The translations under genes and the position numbers were made by a program. Below, piece by piece: positions 18,508 to 27,413 of a stretch of DNA of 64,000 nucleotides. This DNA is from Brevibacillus panacihumi. Its GTDB lineage: Bacteria; Bacillota; Bacilli; Brevibacillales; Brevibacillaceae. The notes beneath the pieces are model-generated. The model was not told the DNA's origin. It did not search any database and saw only the letters and a list, made by a program, of their open reading frames with translations. Location of the stretch: NCBI RefSeq assembly GCF_003710985.1, contig NZ_RHHT01000032.1, positions 50,061 to 114,060 of the forward strand, written 5' to 3'. The first letter of the stretch is position 1. Each line of letters starts with the position of its first letter.

Positions 18508-19941
18508 CTAGTTTTTTCTCATCTTGTATGTCTGTTCGATAGCCGCGACAGCTTCCTTGTATGATTTTTCATTGAGGTCTCTCAGAAAAGCTTCCATTTC
18601 CCTGCCGTGCTTCACGATGATCTCGTCTTGCTGCTTCTCGATCTTTTCCAGTGCCGAGAGGGTTCCTTGATCCAGGATGTTCAGCCTGTTCAGATCAGTA
18701 AAGACAGAAAGAAAATTATAGCTTTCCCTTACAGAGTTGCTGTGCCACTTCGATCCATAGGCATGGATGGATACAGCTTGGGACAGATTCGCCGACAAGG
18801 CATCATAGGACGCGCCGCTTCTCCATTTCGTCCACTTCTGTGCGATTTCGCTCGCTTGCTGAAATTCGCTCAGCAGCTCTTTTTGATCCTGAATCAACAC
18901 GTAACGTCCGCCTGCCGCTTCTGCTACCTGCTTGAGCTGCCTCTGTCCTTCACCATCGACTCCAAAACCGACCACATTGACGATTGGCGTAATATCGGAG
19001 CTGCCCAACTGTTGCGCCACCGCTACAGGATCGCCTCCGCAAGTCTCAATCCCGTCGCTGACGAGGTAGATGATATTCGTGCTGTTTTCACCCTTGTAGG
19101 CACTCAAATCCTCTTGTGCCTTTTGCAGGGCCAAGGCGATTGGTGTCCAGCCTGCCGGTTTGAATTGCGCGAGGGCTGCATCCATCTTTTGCGAATCATA
19201 GGCTTGCAGCGGGTACATCACATCGCTTTTGCTGCAAGAAAGCTCCTTCGCAGATTCCGCCCCGCTCCCTTCGTGACCATAGACCCGCAAGCCCACGTTA
19301 GCCTCCGGCGGAAGTGATTCGGCAAAAGTACGAATTGCCTCTTTGGCAGCTTCCATCCGCGTTTTTTTCCCTGCCATATGACCCATGCTGCCGCTTGCAT
19401 CCAGGACGATCATGACGTTGTACTGCTTCTTGAACTGAAAGCGCGGATCATCTACTTCCGGATTGCCGAAAGAGTTCAACTTGATCTGGTTGATAATCTC
19501 CTGCGGTTCCGGATAATCCTCTGCGAACAGCCCAAGCAAAGCCAGATAGTACCATTCAATGATTTCTTGGTCGGGATCCTTGATGTTAGGGATTTGGGAA
19601 ATGACCTTTTCGATTTCTTCATTTTGCTCGCCATATTGCACACCTGAAAAGCGGCCAGGCGGGATATTGTAAAAATCCTCGGCCGTCTGAGGCAGCTTGC
19701 TCAGCTCTGCAGGGATCATCGCTTTGAGTGCCTGCAGCTGCTCTTCTCGATCCGGTACGTCCGGATCAGGCGCAGACGTCCCGTTCTCTCCCTGTTCGTT
19801 TTGATTCGGTTGGGGTTCTGCCTGCCCAGGGGGCTCGACTGGCGTTGTATCCACTGGCTCAGCCTCTGGCGCTGAACAGGCGAATAGGCCAACCAAAGTA
19901 GCCAAGAGGATGGCGATAAAGAATGATTTCGTTGTATTCAT
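18508..19941 (-). CDS. Von Willebrand factor A-domain lipoprotein (Tad locus, copy 2)
   Basis: A 477-residue lipoprotein with lipobox LFAC (Cys22), a Pro/Glu/Gln-rich linker to about residue 65, and a VWA domain with MIDAS DASGS at 181-185 and LVSDGIETCGGDP further on. It is a paralogue of 13111-14427 with a longer linker. The conserved cysteine pair (ELSCSKSD and IETCGGDP) could form a disulphide outside the cell. It is encoded directly after the Flp pilin gene and 1 bp before the proline-repeat protein gene. Confidence 0.87.
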   Translation of the reverse strand: MNTTKSFFIAILLATLVGLFACSAPEAEPVDTTPVEPPGQAEPQPNQNEQGENGTSAPDPDVPDREEQLQALKAMIPAELSKLPQTAEDFYNIPPGRFSGVQYGEQNEEIEKVISQIPNIKDPDQEIIEWYYLALLGLFAEDYPEPQEIINQIKLNSFGNPEVDDPRFQFKKQYNVMIVLDASGSMGHMAGKKTRMEAAKEAIRTFAESLPPEANVGLRVYGHEGSGAESAKELSCSKSDVMYPLQAYDSQKMDAALAQFKPAGWTPIALALQKAQEDLSAYKGENSTNIIYLVSDGIETCGGDPVAVAQQLGSSDITPIVNVVGFGVDGEGQRQLKQVAEAAGGRYVLIQDQKELLSEFQQASEIAQKWTKWRSGASYDALSANLSQAVSIHAYGSKWHSNSVRESYNFLSVFTDLNRLNILDQGTLSALEKIEKQQDEIIVKHGREMEAFLRDLNEKSYKEAVAAIEQTYKMRKN

Positions 19942-20028
19942 GACAGTATCCGTACCTCCCCCTCTTATCAGCTCTCATTATGTAAAGAAGCTGGCATAAC
20001 AGATGCCTGCATGCCAGCGCACCTAAGC

Positions 20029-20244
20029 TTATTCTCCCTTGCTGATGCCTTTGATGATGTTGGACAGTGTGCTGGAGACAGCGTTACCGACGTTTTTATC
20101 GTCTTGAAATACTACCTGAATGGCTGCGAAAATGGCCAGGATAACCCCCGCCAGAGCGATCCACTCGATCGCTTGCGCTCCTCGTTGGTTGTTCAAGGAA
20201 ACCAGTGTTTTTGCGTAGAGTTTTTGAATGGCATTAGTCATCAT
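20029..20244 (-). CDS. flp: Flp-type pilin
   Basis: The major pilin candidate of the Tad pilus: 71 residues with a leader of basic/polar residues, then RGAQAIEWIALAGVILAIFA. This matches the Flp pattern of Gly, a Glu five residues into the mature protein, an aromatic, and one hydrophobic helix. Trp replaces the usual Tyr after Glu. The C-terminal part is only about 25 residues, typical of Flp. Starts at 20244 or 20241 (tandem ATGs) are both possible behind GGGGAG. Confidence 0.9.
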   Translation of the reverse strand: MMTNAIQKLYAKTLVSLNNQRGAQAIEWIALAGVILAIFAAIQVVFQDDKNVGNAVSSTLSNIIKGISKGE

Positions 20245-20341
20245 TTTTCATTACTCCCCTCATAGTTAAAAAATAGTAAAATACCGGCATGCTTTGTTGC
20301 TCTTCCTGATGAGGGGCATCACCTCCTCTCCAGCTAAAATC

Positions 20342-21280
20342 TTATTTGGAGATCATGTCAGACAGCATCGTCGTGTTCTCCATAATATTTAGAACCATCA
20401 GCCCGCCAATCAAGGCAATGGCTGTCGGCGCTACAACAAACGTCGTGATCAGCGTTACTTTAGGAGAAGCCTTTGCCGCCTTTTCCTTGATCAGCTCTTT
20501 GCGAATGCGGCGCATGTTTTCGGACTGGATTTTGAACGTGACGGCAATCGGAACTCCCAAACGCATGCCCTGAATCAATGCCTTGATCAGCATCTGAAAC
20601 TCAGGGTTGTCATTGCGGCGCAGCAACTGCTCATACGCCTTTTCGCGGGGGACTCCCAAATCCAGCTCTTGATTGAACCGAGAGAATTCCTCTTGAATAG
20701 GCCCCTGGAAAAACTGCATGACCGCGCGCAGTGATTGGTCCAGGCTGACCCCAGCCTGCAAGGTAACACTCACGGTATCCAGAAATTCCGGCAGATCGTA
20801 GCGGATCTGGTTTTGCCGTTCCTTCGCCCGATTTTTCAACAGGACAATCGGCAGGAAATAGCCGACCAATGGCCAGACAATCAGCCCGTAGGTGGCAAAG
20901 GGGAAGCCCAGGATAAACAAGACAATCCCGACAATCCCTCCAAGCAAAGCGAGAAAGATCTTCGTGCCCTGAAACCGCTCGACACTCAAATCGTACGGGC
21001 GCCCTGCCTTCAGCAGCCATTCCTCCACCTCATGCGACTCACTGAAAAAATTGATGCGTTGACCGAGCGCGGAGTAGTCGTCGCTGTAGGCAAGCAGCTT
21101 TTTGATCCACTTCTCGGATGCAGTCTCCCGCTTGCGTACTTTATAGCCTCGCGTGCCCGTTGTTTCATGCACGTGGTTGATCAGTTTTTCCTTCTCGATT
21201 GAATAGCGATAGAATTCCTTCAGGAAAATGATAAAAAATAACAGGAACAAAAACAGACAGGTAAGGATCCAAGCGTCCAT
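20342..21280 (-). CDS. tadC: Tad pilus inner-membrane platform protein TadC
   Basis: A 312-residue type II secretion F-domain protein. It has an N-terminal helix, a cytoplasmic region, two central helices (FLALLGGIVGIVLFILGFPF and the following one), the T2SF core YDLPEFLDTVSVTLQAGVSLDQSL, and a C-terminal helix. With TadB it forms the platform that couples the TadA ATPase to pilin extrusion. It is 4 bp from tadB. Confidence 0.92.
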   Translation of the reverse strand: MDAWILTCLFLFLLFFIIFLKEFYRYSIEKEKLINHVHETTGTRGYKVRKRETASEKWIKKLLAYSDDYSALGQRINFFSESHEVEEWLLKAGRPYDLSVERFQGTKIFLALLGGIVGIVLFILGFPFATYGLIVWPLVGYFLPIVLLKNRAKERQNQIRYDLPEFLDTVSVTLQAGVSLDQSLRAVMQFFQGPIQEEFSRFNQELDLGVPREKAYEQLLRRNDNPEFQMLIKALIQGMRLGVPIAVTFKIQSENMRRIRKELIKEKAAKASPKVTLITTFVVAPTAIALIGGLMVLNIMENTTMLSDMISK

Positions 21281-21284
21281 CTTC

Positions 21285-22211
21285 TCACACCTTTATGTTG
21301 GTCACTTTTTTGACCAGGACGTAGGACAGGATCGTCCCGACGATAAATACCCCCAGCAAAACCAGGCCAAAACCGGAGAATAACGGGTCGATAAAACCCT
21401 TGTTGATTGTGTTCATCATCAGCACCAAAGCGATCGGCATGATCGGCACCAGGATGGAAACGTAGCGCTGCTCGGCCGTCATTGTCTTGATCTCCTGATT
21501 GACGATGCGCCGATCCTCCAGCGTCTCAGCCATTTCCTGCAAGACCTCGCTGAGATTTCCTCCTGCACGCCGCTGAATGTACAGGGTCGCTGCAAATATG
21601 CGAAAATCTCTCGTCGGAATGCGCTTTTCCATATCCATCAGCGCTTTGTCAAAACCGACGCCCAATTGCAGCTCGCGCGCCATGCGCTTGAACTCCATGC
21701 CGGCCGGTTGCGGGATTTCTCGCGCCACCAGCTCAATCCCCTGTGTGAGGGTAAGTCCGGCACGCAGCGAGTTGGCGAGCAGTCGGCACACATCTGAGAG
21801 CTGATCGTTCATCCGTTCCTGATATTTGTTGCGACGGATGATGAACAGCAGGTTTTGGATCAAGTACATACTGGCTGCACCAATGAGCAGGTTGTAAGGA
21901 AATTTCAATCCCACGACATTGTTTAGGAAGAATGCCAATCCAAACGACCCAATCAGCATGATTCCGTAATACTCCGAGGGAGCCAGAGAAATATTGGCCT
22001 TAATCAGCTTGCCTTGAATCTCTTGGGCATGAGGCGTGCGGTCGAAGCGATCCCCCCAGTCGGACAGAAAGCTTCGGCGCTGCGCTTTGACGTCATACCA
22101 TTCCTCCGCACGCTTCTTCCACTCCGTCTTCTTCGCCCGGTACCCCAGGTATTCATAGATGCCCCAGATTCCGAGCAGGACGGATAGACTAAATAGGATG
22201 GAGATGCTCAC
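21285..22211 (-). CDS. tadB: Tad pilus inner-membrane platform protein TadB
   Basis: A 308-residue T2SF-domain protein: N-terminal helix, a middle helix pair near residues 88-130, the core DQLSDVCRLLANSLRAGLTL, and two C-terminal helices. Tad systems use the TadB/TadC pair where type IV pili use one PilC. The start lies inside the 3' end of tadA (23-bp overlap), so the genes are coupled. Confidence 0.92.
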   Translation of the reverse strand: MSISILFSLSVLLGIWGIYEYLGYRAKKTEWKKRAEEWYDVKAQRRSFLSDWGDRFDRTPHAQEIQGKLIKANISLAPSEYYGIMLIGSFGLAFFLNNVVGLKFPYNLLIGAASMYLIQNLLFIIRRNKYQERMNDQLSDVCRLLANSLRAGLTLTQGIELVAREIPQPAGMEFKRMARELQLGVGFDKALMDMEKRIPTRDFRIFAATLYIQRRAGGNLSEVLQEMAETLEDRRIVNQEIKTMTAEQRYVSILVPIMPIALVLMMNTINKGFIDPLFSGFGLVLLGVFIVGTILSYVLVKKVTNIKV

Positions 22212-23565
22212 GCCTTTTCACCTCCGCAGACTTGAACAGGGATTCGTCGATTTCGATGCCGAAGGTCCGCAATCGTTCCAGACAGCGCGGGATCATGCCT
22301 GTCGGCGTAAAATAGCCGAGCACCTCCCCGGTCTTGCCCATTCCAACGCGCTGAAAACGGAAAATCTCATTGACCTCAATCAGTTTGTCAGGCCCTGTGT
22401 AAACCTCCGAGATCGAGACCATCTTCCGCGTCCCGTCTGAGAGGCGCGTTACTTGAACGATAATATCGAGGGCGCTGACGATGTATTCGCGAATGACCGA
22501 GGAGGGCAATTCCATCCCGGCCATGATCACCATCCCCTCCAAGCGGTTGAATGCGTCTTGCGGGGTATTGGCATGCACCGTGGTCAAGGACCCTTCGTGA
22601 CCTGTGTTCATGGCCTGCAGCATGTCGAAGGCCTCAGCGCCACGAACCTCCCCGACGATAATGCGGTCGGGACGCATCCGCAGAGAGTTGCGGACCAGGT
22701 GGCGAATGGTGATCTCCCCCTTGCCCTCCATGTTGGGGGGACGCGCTTCCAGTCCCACGCAATTGGGTCGGTCCAGCTTCAGCTCCGCCGAGTCCTCAAT
22801 GGTGATGACACGTTCAAACAACGGGATGGCTTTCGAGGCGGCGTTGAGCAGGGTGGTCTTCCCGCTTCCCGTCCCTCCCGAGATCAGCACGTTCATCTTC
22901 GCTTTGACGACTGATTCGAGAAAAAATGCCATCCTGCTGTCAAAAGCATTAAAATTCATCAAATCCTGCATCGAGTAAGGTTCTTTGCGGAATTTCCGGA
23001 TCGAGACGAGCGTTCCATTCAGGCTGACCGGAGGAATCACGGCGTTTACACGGCTGCCGTCCTTGAGGCGGGCATCCACCATCGGCGAGCTTTCGTCGAT
23101 TCTTCGTCCGAGCGGGGCCACGATCCGGTCGACGATATGGCGAAGATGCTCCTCGTCCCGGAATTTCAAATCCGTCAGCTCCAATCGACCCTTTTTCTCG
23201 ATATACACTTCCTTGTGCCCGTTGATGGAGATCTCCGTAATCTCGGGATCTGCCAACAAGGGCTCCAAAGGTCCCAAGCCTACGGATTCGTTGATCAGTC
23301 TGGTCAGCAGCAGTTCCTTTTCCGTGCGGGGAATGACGACCTTCTCTTCTGACATGTACTGGGACACCATGCGTTCAATTGCCAGCCGCATTTCTCCCGG
23401 AGACAAGCTGGTCAGGCGATCCAGATTGGTCTCGCGCAGCAGTCTCGCTTTATAGTGATCCGCCAGCTCGTCGATGTACGGATTGTGATAAGCAGGAGCT
23501 GCGAGCGGACGGGCGTCGTTGTCAGTCTTTGCGGGCTGTTCTTCTTTGCGTCGAAATAATGCCAT
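22189..23565 (-). CDS. tadA: Tad pilus assembly ATPase TadA/CpaF
   Basis: The motor of the pilus, a secretion ATPase of the VirB11/GspE superfamily. In 458 residues it shows an N-terminal helical domain, Walker A GGTGSGKT at 230-237, the Asp box and Walker B region [20 protein letters not shown], and the His box [11 protein letters not shown]. It lacks the C-terminal zinc module of PilB, as expected for CpaF. It lies 12 bp after tadZ. Confidence 0.96.
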   Translation of the reverse strand: MALFRRKEEQPAKTDNDARPLAAPAYHNPYIDELADHYKARLLRETNLDRLTSLSPGEMRLAIERMVSQYMSEEKVVIPRTEKELLLTRLINESVGLGPLEPLLADPEITEISINGHKEVYIEKKGRLELTDLKFRDEEHLRHIVDRIVAPLGRRIDESSPMVDARLKDGSRVNAVIPPVSLNGTLVSIRKFRKEPYSMQDLMNFNAFDSRMAFFLESVVKAKMNVLISGGTGSGKTTLLNAASKAIPLFERVITIEDSAELKLDRPNCVGLEARPPNMEGKGEITIRHLVRNSLRMRPDRIIVGEVRGAEAFDMLQAMNTGHEGSLTTVHANTPQDAFNRLEGMVIMAGMELPSSVIREYIVSALDIIVQVTRLSDGTRKMVSISEVYTGPDKLIEVNEIFRFQRVGMGKTGEVLGYFTPTGMIPRCLERLRTFGIEIDESLFKSAEVKRREHLHPI

Positions 23566-23577
23566 GTCCTTCGCCTC

Positions 23578-24732
23578 CTATGACAGCTTGGAAAGTACCC
23601 ATTTGCGTATATCTTTGGCAGCGGCGGAGAGCTTTTTTTCATTGGCTTCACGTTGCAACGGCTGTCCTTGATTGACCGCTGCCTGCACACCGCGATGGTC
23701 GCGGCAAATTTCGGCTGTGATCGGGGTTTGAATCAGTCCCTTCAGATCGGAGACGTTCAGTTCATTGTCCCTGCCGACCTTGTTGACGACGATTTCAAGC
23801 CTTCCTTGCGTATCGATTCGCAATCTTCTGAACAGATCTTCCACCAGCCGGTACGCCTGCACCGACGGCGTATCCAGATTCATAACGTAATAGATGATGT
23901 CCGACTCTTCCAATGCCGAATACGTAAGTTCGTTCATGTAGGAAGGCAGATCCAGAATGACAAAATCATAGCTGCGTCGACTGGCGCGGATCAGCCGCGT
24001 AATGAATTCCTCAGATATGTTTTCTGCCGTCTCCGCATCGCGCGGGCTGACCAGCACTTCCAGCTTGGAATGGGTCTCGCGCTGCGACACATTGCGTATG
24101 TGGTTTTCATTCATCTCGTTAATCACTGGGACCAGATCCGCCAAAGTCCTTGTGGTGTCAAGCGAGAAGAAGGTCTCTACTCCTCCGTATTGCAGGTTCA
24201 GATCGATCAGCAGTACGCGTGCGGTCGATTCCAGCTTGAGCGCTTGGGCAAAACCGGTGGCCATCTGGGTACGTCCGCTTCCTCCCTTGCCGCTGTAAAA
24301 GGAATAGACCTTGCCCCGCCCTCTGACGAATGCCTTTCCGGTAGCCACTGCCCCTTTTTTGCGCTGCTGATGCTGTTCCAGCTCTGCGATTTTCTCCAGG
24401 CGATCGGTCAACAGCGTCAGTTCGTCCGGCATCAGGATGTATTCGATGGCCCCTGCGCGGATGACGTCCCGCACCAAAGCAAAATCCTGCTTCTCTGTCA
24501 AAAAGATGATGATGCCTTCCGGGAGCTCTCCCTGGATGTACTGAACCAGCTCCACTCCTGTGCCATCCTCGGGTTGGACGAGCAGCACGACATCAGGTGC
24601 GATCCTGTCGATCTCCTTTTTTACTTCACGCGATGTCGTATAGTGGACGTTTCGCTGCGCAAGCGATTCGCGCAGTAGATTCTGAATGGAATCATAATCG
24701 GCGACCACGAGTATCTTCATATCGGTGTTCAT
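23578..24732 (-). CDS. tadZ: TadZ/CpaE-like localisation ATPase
   Basis: A 384-residue protein with an N-terminal receiver-like domain (1-115, KILVVADYDS and a degenerate DVVLLVQPED phosphorylation region) and a MinD/ParA-type ATPase domain from about 140. The P-loop is SGKGGSGRT (147-155): the deviant-Walker Lys is present, but the usual second Lys is Arg, as in many CpaE/TadZ proteins. The family positions Tad machines at a cell pole. GGAGG lies 7 bases before the ATG at 24732. Confidence 0.92.
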   Translation of the reverse strand: MNTDMKILVVADYDSIQNLLRESLAQRNVHYTTSREVKKEIDRIAPDVVLLVQPEDGTGVELVQYIQGELPEGIIIFLTEKQDFALVRDVIRAGAIEYILMPDELTLLTDRLEKIAELEQHQQRKKGAVATGKAFVRGRGKVYSFYSGKGGSGRTQMATGFAQALKLESTARVLLIDLNLQYGGVETFFSLDTTRTLADLVPVINEMNENHIRNVSQRETHSKLEVLVSPRDAETAENISEEFITRLIRASRRSYDFVILDLPSYMNELTYSALEESDIIYYVMNLDTPSVQAYRLVEDLFRRLRIDTQGRLEIVVNKVGRDNELNVSDLKGLIQTPITAEICRDHRGVQAAVNQGQPLQREANEKKLSAAAKDIRKWVLSKLS

Positions 24733-24735
24733 ACA

Positions 24736-25587
24736 TTAGCCTCCTGGATTCGAAACTGGTGGTGATGAAGTCCCTGCCGCAGGTGTTTGTTGTGCAGGCT
24801 GTGTCGGTTGCTGACCAGGGACAGGCGCTGTAGGAGGTGTCTGTGTTTCAGGTGTTGCCGGTGTTGCCGGTGCAGCAGGCGGCGTCGCAGGCTGCTGGCC
24901 CTCAGGAGACCCTTCTGTCGGTGCTGCCCCTTCCTCGGACGGCTTCTCGGAGAATGGCTCGGGTATGCCCAGCTCTCCCTTCCCGACGTTCGATTTCAGA
25001 ATTCTCATGACCTGTGCATAATGCTGTTGATGGATAAAGATCGGCACTTGCTCAAATGGCATCTCCAACGCGACGCCGCGAAACTGATCATCCGATTTGG
25101 CGACCATAGCGACTGGCACATCCTTCATGAATACCTCTGTGGTCGGTTTGCCATTCTCATTATGAGAAACGATGATATCCACGCGGTCCAAGGCCTCCAA
25201 CTGCTGGTCGAAGACGATTTTCCCCGAGGCGTATACCGTGACGAGACGATTGTTCTGATCGCGCACCGTTGTCGCCGGCTTGATGATGTTTTTCGTAATG
25301 ATGTTGCCCTTTGACAAAGGGACGACGGTAACCTGGTTTTTCAAGCTTGCTTTATCCGTAATGTACGAATCATCTGCAAACTTCTTCGGAATTTCTCTCG
25401 TGGTGATCTGGTCCGGCTGGATCAAGGAGCGTGAGGCAATATCCGTATTCGCTACGTAGATTTCCACCATTTCACCCAGTTGCGCATTCAGATCCTTGAT
25501 TTTCTTTAAGAACAAAAAGCCTGCTCCTGCCGCCAGCAATATGGACAGCGCCAGGAAAATAATGGCCCTACGCTTGGATTCAAGCAT
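24736..25587 (-). CDS. cpaB: CpaB/RcpC-like Flp pilus assembly protein with SAF domain
   Basis: A membrane-anchored extracytoplasmic protein (283 residues) with one N-terminal helix (IIFLALSILLAAGAGFLFL) and a SAF domain (VEIYVANTDIASRSLIQPDQ). It ends in a Pro/Ala/Thr/Gln-rich tail of about 70 residues that probably spans or binds the wall. In Gram-negative bacteria CpaB modulates the secretin; no secretin exists here, so it probably works in the wall. Start at 25587: AAGGAGAGG fits this ATG, not the one 18 codons upstream. Confidence 0.88.
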   Translation of the reverse strand: MLESKRRAIIFLALSILLAAGAGFLFLKKIKDLNAQLGEMVEIYVANTDIASRSLIQPDQITTREIPKKFADDSYITDKASLKNQVTVVPLSKGNIITKNIIKPATTVRDQNNRLVTVYASGKIVFDQQLEALDRVDIIVSHNENGKPTTEVFMKDVPVAMVAKSDDQFRGVALEMPFEQVPIFIHQQHYAQVMRILKSNVGKGELGIPEPFSEKPSEEGAAPTEGSPEGQQPATPPAAPATPATPETQTPPTAPVPGQQPTQPAQQTPAAGTSSPPVSNPGG

Positions 25588-25778
25588 ATGATGATTCCCT
25601 CTCCTTAGGTAAACGCTTTTGTTTATAGGGTGGAGCCACATGAAATTTTACATGATCAACCTGCAAAAATCGCCACATTTACCGTAAATTTTTAGTTAAT
25701 ATGTCAAAATAAGGTAAAAGTCCCAAACGAAAACCCGACAACTCCTCCAGTAATCCCACTGGATGCCGTTCTTTTTGC

Positions 25779-26228
25779 TTAGTAATAGAAGGAAACCATC
25801 ATCAAAAACATTGTTCCTGCAGCTATATACGGAGCCATGGGGATCTCCTTTTTGTTGCTCCTCTTCATGACTTTTGCCGCAATCATAATCGGGATTACGC
25901 AGAGTCCCGCGAGGAGGTACGTTAGTCCCATGACCAGCAGTCCTGCCTGCCATCCCAGTGCCGCTCCCACGACAGCAAACAGCTTGATGTCTCCTCCGCC
26001 TAATTGTCCTCTGCTGATGACAGCCATGACGAGCGTGATTCCTCCAAGTACGACGACGCCCAGCGCATACGAAAACCATCGGTCGGTATGGACAAACGCA
26101 TGGTAAAGCAAAAAATAAGCGATCCCAGGCAATGTCACCCAGTCATAAATCATCTTGCTGCGCAAATCGGTGTAGACGGCAACACCCATGATGATCAGCA
26201 TGGGAATGAAGACGTAGGCTGTCAGCAA
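25779..26228 (-). CDS. tadV: Tad prepilin peptidase TadV/CpaA (A24 family)
   Basis: The aspartate peptidase that cleaves Flp, TadE and TadG-like leaders at the membrane. The short (~149-residue) form has the two catalytic Asp motifs, VYTDLRSKMIYD near residue 20 and the GxGD equivalent GGGDIKLFAVVGAALG near residue 80, within about five helices. The frame shows an ATG fused to the GGAGG, so I prefer the TTG two codons on (26228). It is the first gene of the locus, separated from cpaB by about 190 bp with no gene. Confidence 0.9.
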   Translation of the reverse strand: MLTAYVFIPMLIIMGVAVYTDLRSKMIYDWVTLPGIAYFLLYHAFVHTDRWFSYALGVVVLGGITLVMAVISRGQLGGGDIKLFAVVGAALGWQAGLLVMGLTYLLAGLCVIPIMIAAKVMKRSNKKEIPMAPYIAAGTMFLMMVSFYY

Positions 26229-26495
26229 GCACATCCTCCTTCCTACATTTGGGTTATGACGTCAAACTCACAGACGGACATTTGGCATAATTTGTTGCAA
26301 TGGGACATAAAAATATTGGATTTTTTTCTCAGGAACAAGGACTTTTCACAGGCAGCCTGTCCGTCTGGCTGGGTGTAACGCCTTATCCGAGCACTTTGCG
26401 CTATATGGTCCGTCCCCAGACGGATCACCTGAACTCCGGACTGTGTTAGACTGGAGAATATGGAATGGAAGATTGAGGTAAAGGGGTTCTTTTGG

Positions 26496-26981
26496 ATGAA
26501 GGATATGATGGGTTATGTTTTGATTGGAATAGGCACACTCTTTGTATTGGCGACCTACAGTGGCCTGGAAATGAAGATGGACGTCCTCTGGCCCGCGTTT
26601 CTGTTGATTCCGGGGATTGGTTTTCATCTGGTGTTCTTCATGAATCCGCAGCCCAAGCGAGCAGGCCTTCTCGTTCCCGGCGGCATCCTGCTGGTCTACG
26701 CGCCGCTGTTCTTCTTCAGCGCTCTATTGCTTGACGGCGACATGAGCAAGACCTGGCCTGTATTCCTTTTGGGCCCTGCCGTAGGTCTTTTTGAGCTGTA
26801 CATCTTCGGCGGACGCAAACACGCCTTGTTGATTCCCATCTCCATATTGACCGTTGTCGCGTTCATCTTTCTGGCGTCAAACCTCTTGTCGACCCAGATC
26901 GGCGGAATCCTGGGGATGATTCTCATCGTTTGCGGAGGATTTATCTTGATTCGCAAAAAGCAAAGCGACACCCGCTTCTAG
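26496..26981 (+). CDS. Four-to-five-helix membrane protein, unknown function
   Basis: A 161-residue polytopic protein. Helices are visible at MGYVLIGIGTLFVLATYSGL, VLWPAFLLIPGIGFHLVFFM, LLVPGGILLVYAPLFFFSAL, and two near the C-terminus, ending in RKKQSDTRF. The pattern (a short helix pair with LxWPxxLIxxG) resembles LiaF/DUF5668-type N-terminal membrane domains, which sense or respond to envelope state; this is a weak resemblance. Start at 26496 is from AAAGGGG, 9 bases upstream. Confidence 0.7.
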   Translation: MKDMMGYVLIGIGTLFVLATYSGLEMKMDVLWPAFLLIPGIGFHLVFFMNPQPKRAGLLVPGGILLVYAPLFFFSALLLDGDMSKTWPVFLLGPAVGLFELYIFGGRKHALLIPISILTVVAFIFLASNLLSTQIGGILGMILIVCGGFILIRKKQSDTRF

Positions 26982-27036
26982 CAGCCACACCCGACTTCCC
27001 ACTGCGAAGAAGCTCATCAGGAGGCATTCGCACAAA

Positions 27037-27363
27037 ATGAACGAGCTAACACTGTTGTCCGAAGTCAAAGATCATGTCGCAACGAATCCAGTCAGCCTTT
27101 TGTTCATAAAAATGGCAAACTGCGGGGTATGCGACGCAACCTTGGAGAAAACGGTTGATCTGCTGCAAGCCTATCCGGAAATAGCGGCCGGCATGGTCTC
27201 CATCGAACAGATGCCTTCTTTGTCGGGTGAATGGCTTGTTTTCACGGCCCCCACCATCCTGCTGTTCGTGGACGGAAAAGAGGTGCATCGCCAATCACGG
27301 ATTGTGGTGTTCGGCGAGTTGGAGAATGCCTTGAGAAGGGCAAAGAGGGTGCCCCCCAAGTAG
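27037..27363 (+). CDS. Thioredoxin-like protein
   Basis: A 108-residue cytoplasmic thioredoxin-fold protein with the redox motif CGVC (MANCGVCDATLEK, near residues 31-34) and the cis-Pro region FTAPTILLFVDGKEV. It resembles the small YtpP/YbdE-type thioredoxins of Bacillus. The CGVC active site is unusual compared with CGPC. AGGAGGC precedes the ATG at 27037 at normal spacing. The terminator stem begins within its last codons. Confidence 0.85.
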   Translation: MNELTLLSEVKDHVATNPVSLLFIKMANCGVCDATLEKTVDLLQAYPEIAAGMVSIEQMPSLSGEWLVFTAPTILLFVDGKEVHRQSRIVVFGELENALRRAKRVPPK

Positions 27364-27395
27364 GAAAACCTGCTTAGGCGGACACCCTCTTTTTT
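27344..27395 (+). terminator. Terminator overlapping the thioredoxin-like stop codon
   Basis: AGAGGGTG (27344-27351) pairs with CACCCTCT (27383-27390), with further pairing inside, followed by a T run. It separates the convergent thioredoxin-like and gamma-glutamyltransferase genes. Confidence 0.8.
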
Positions 27396-27413
27396 ATCTT
27401 TGAATGAAGGAAG

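Noticed and set aside
26243..26460. Possible gene between the prepilin peptidase and the membrane protein
   Set aside because: Only short frames without ribosome-binding sites occur; the gap probably holds divergent promoters, but no clear -35/-10 pair could be assigned.
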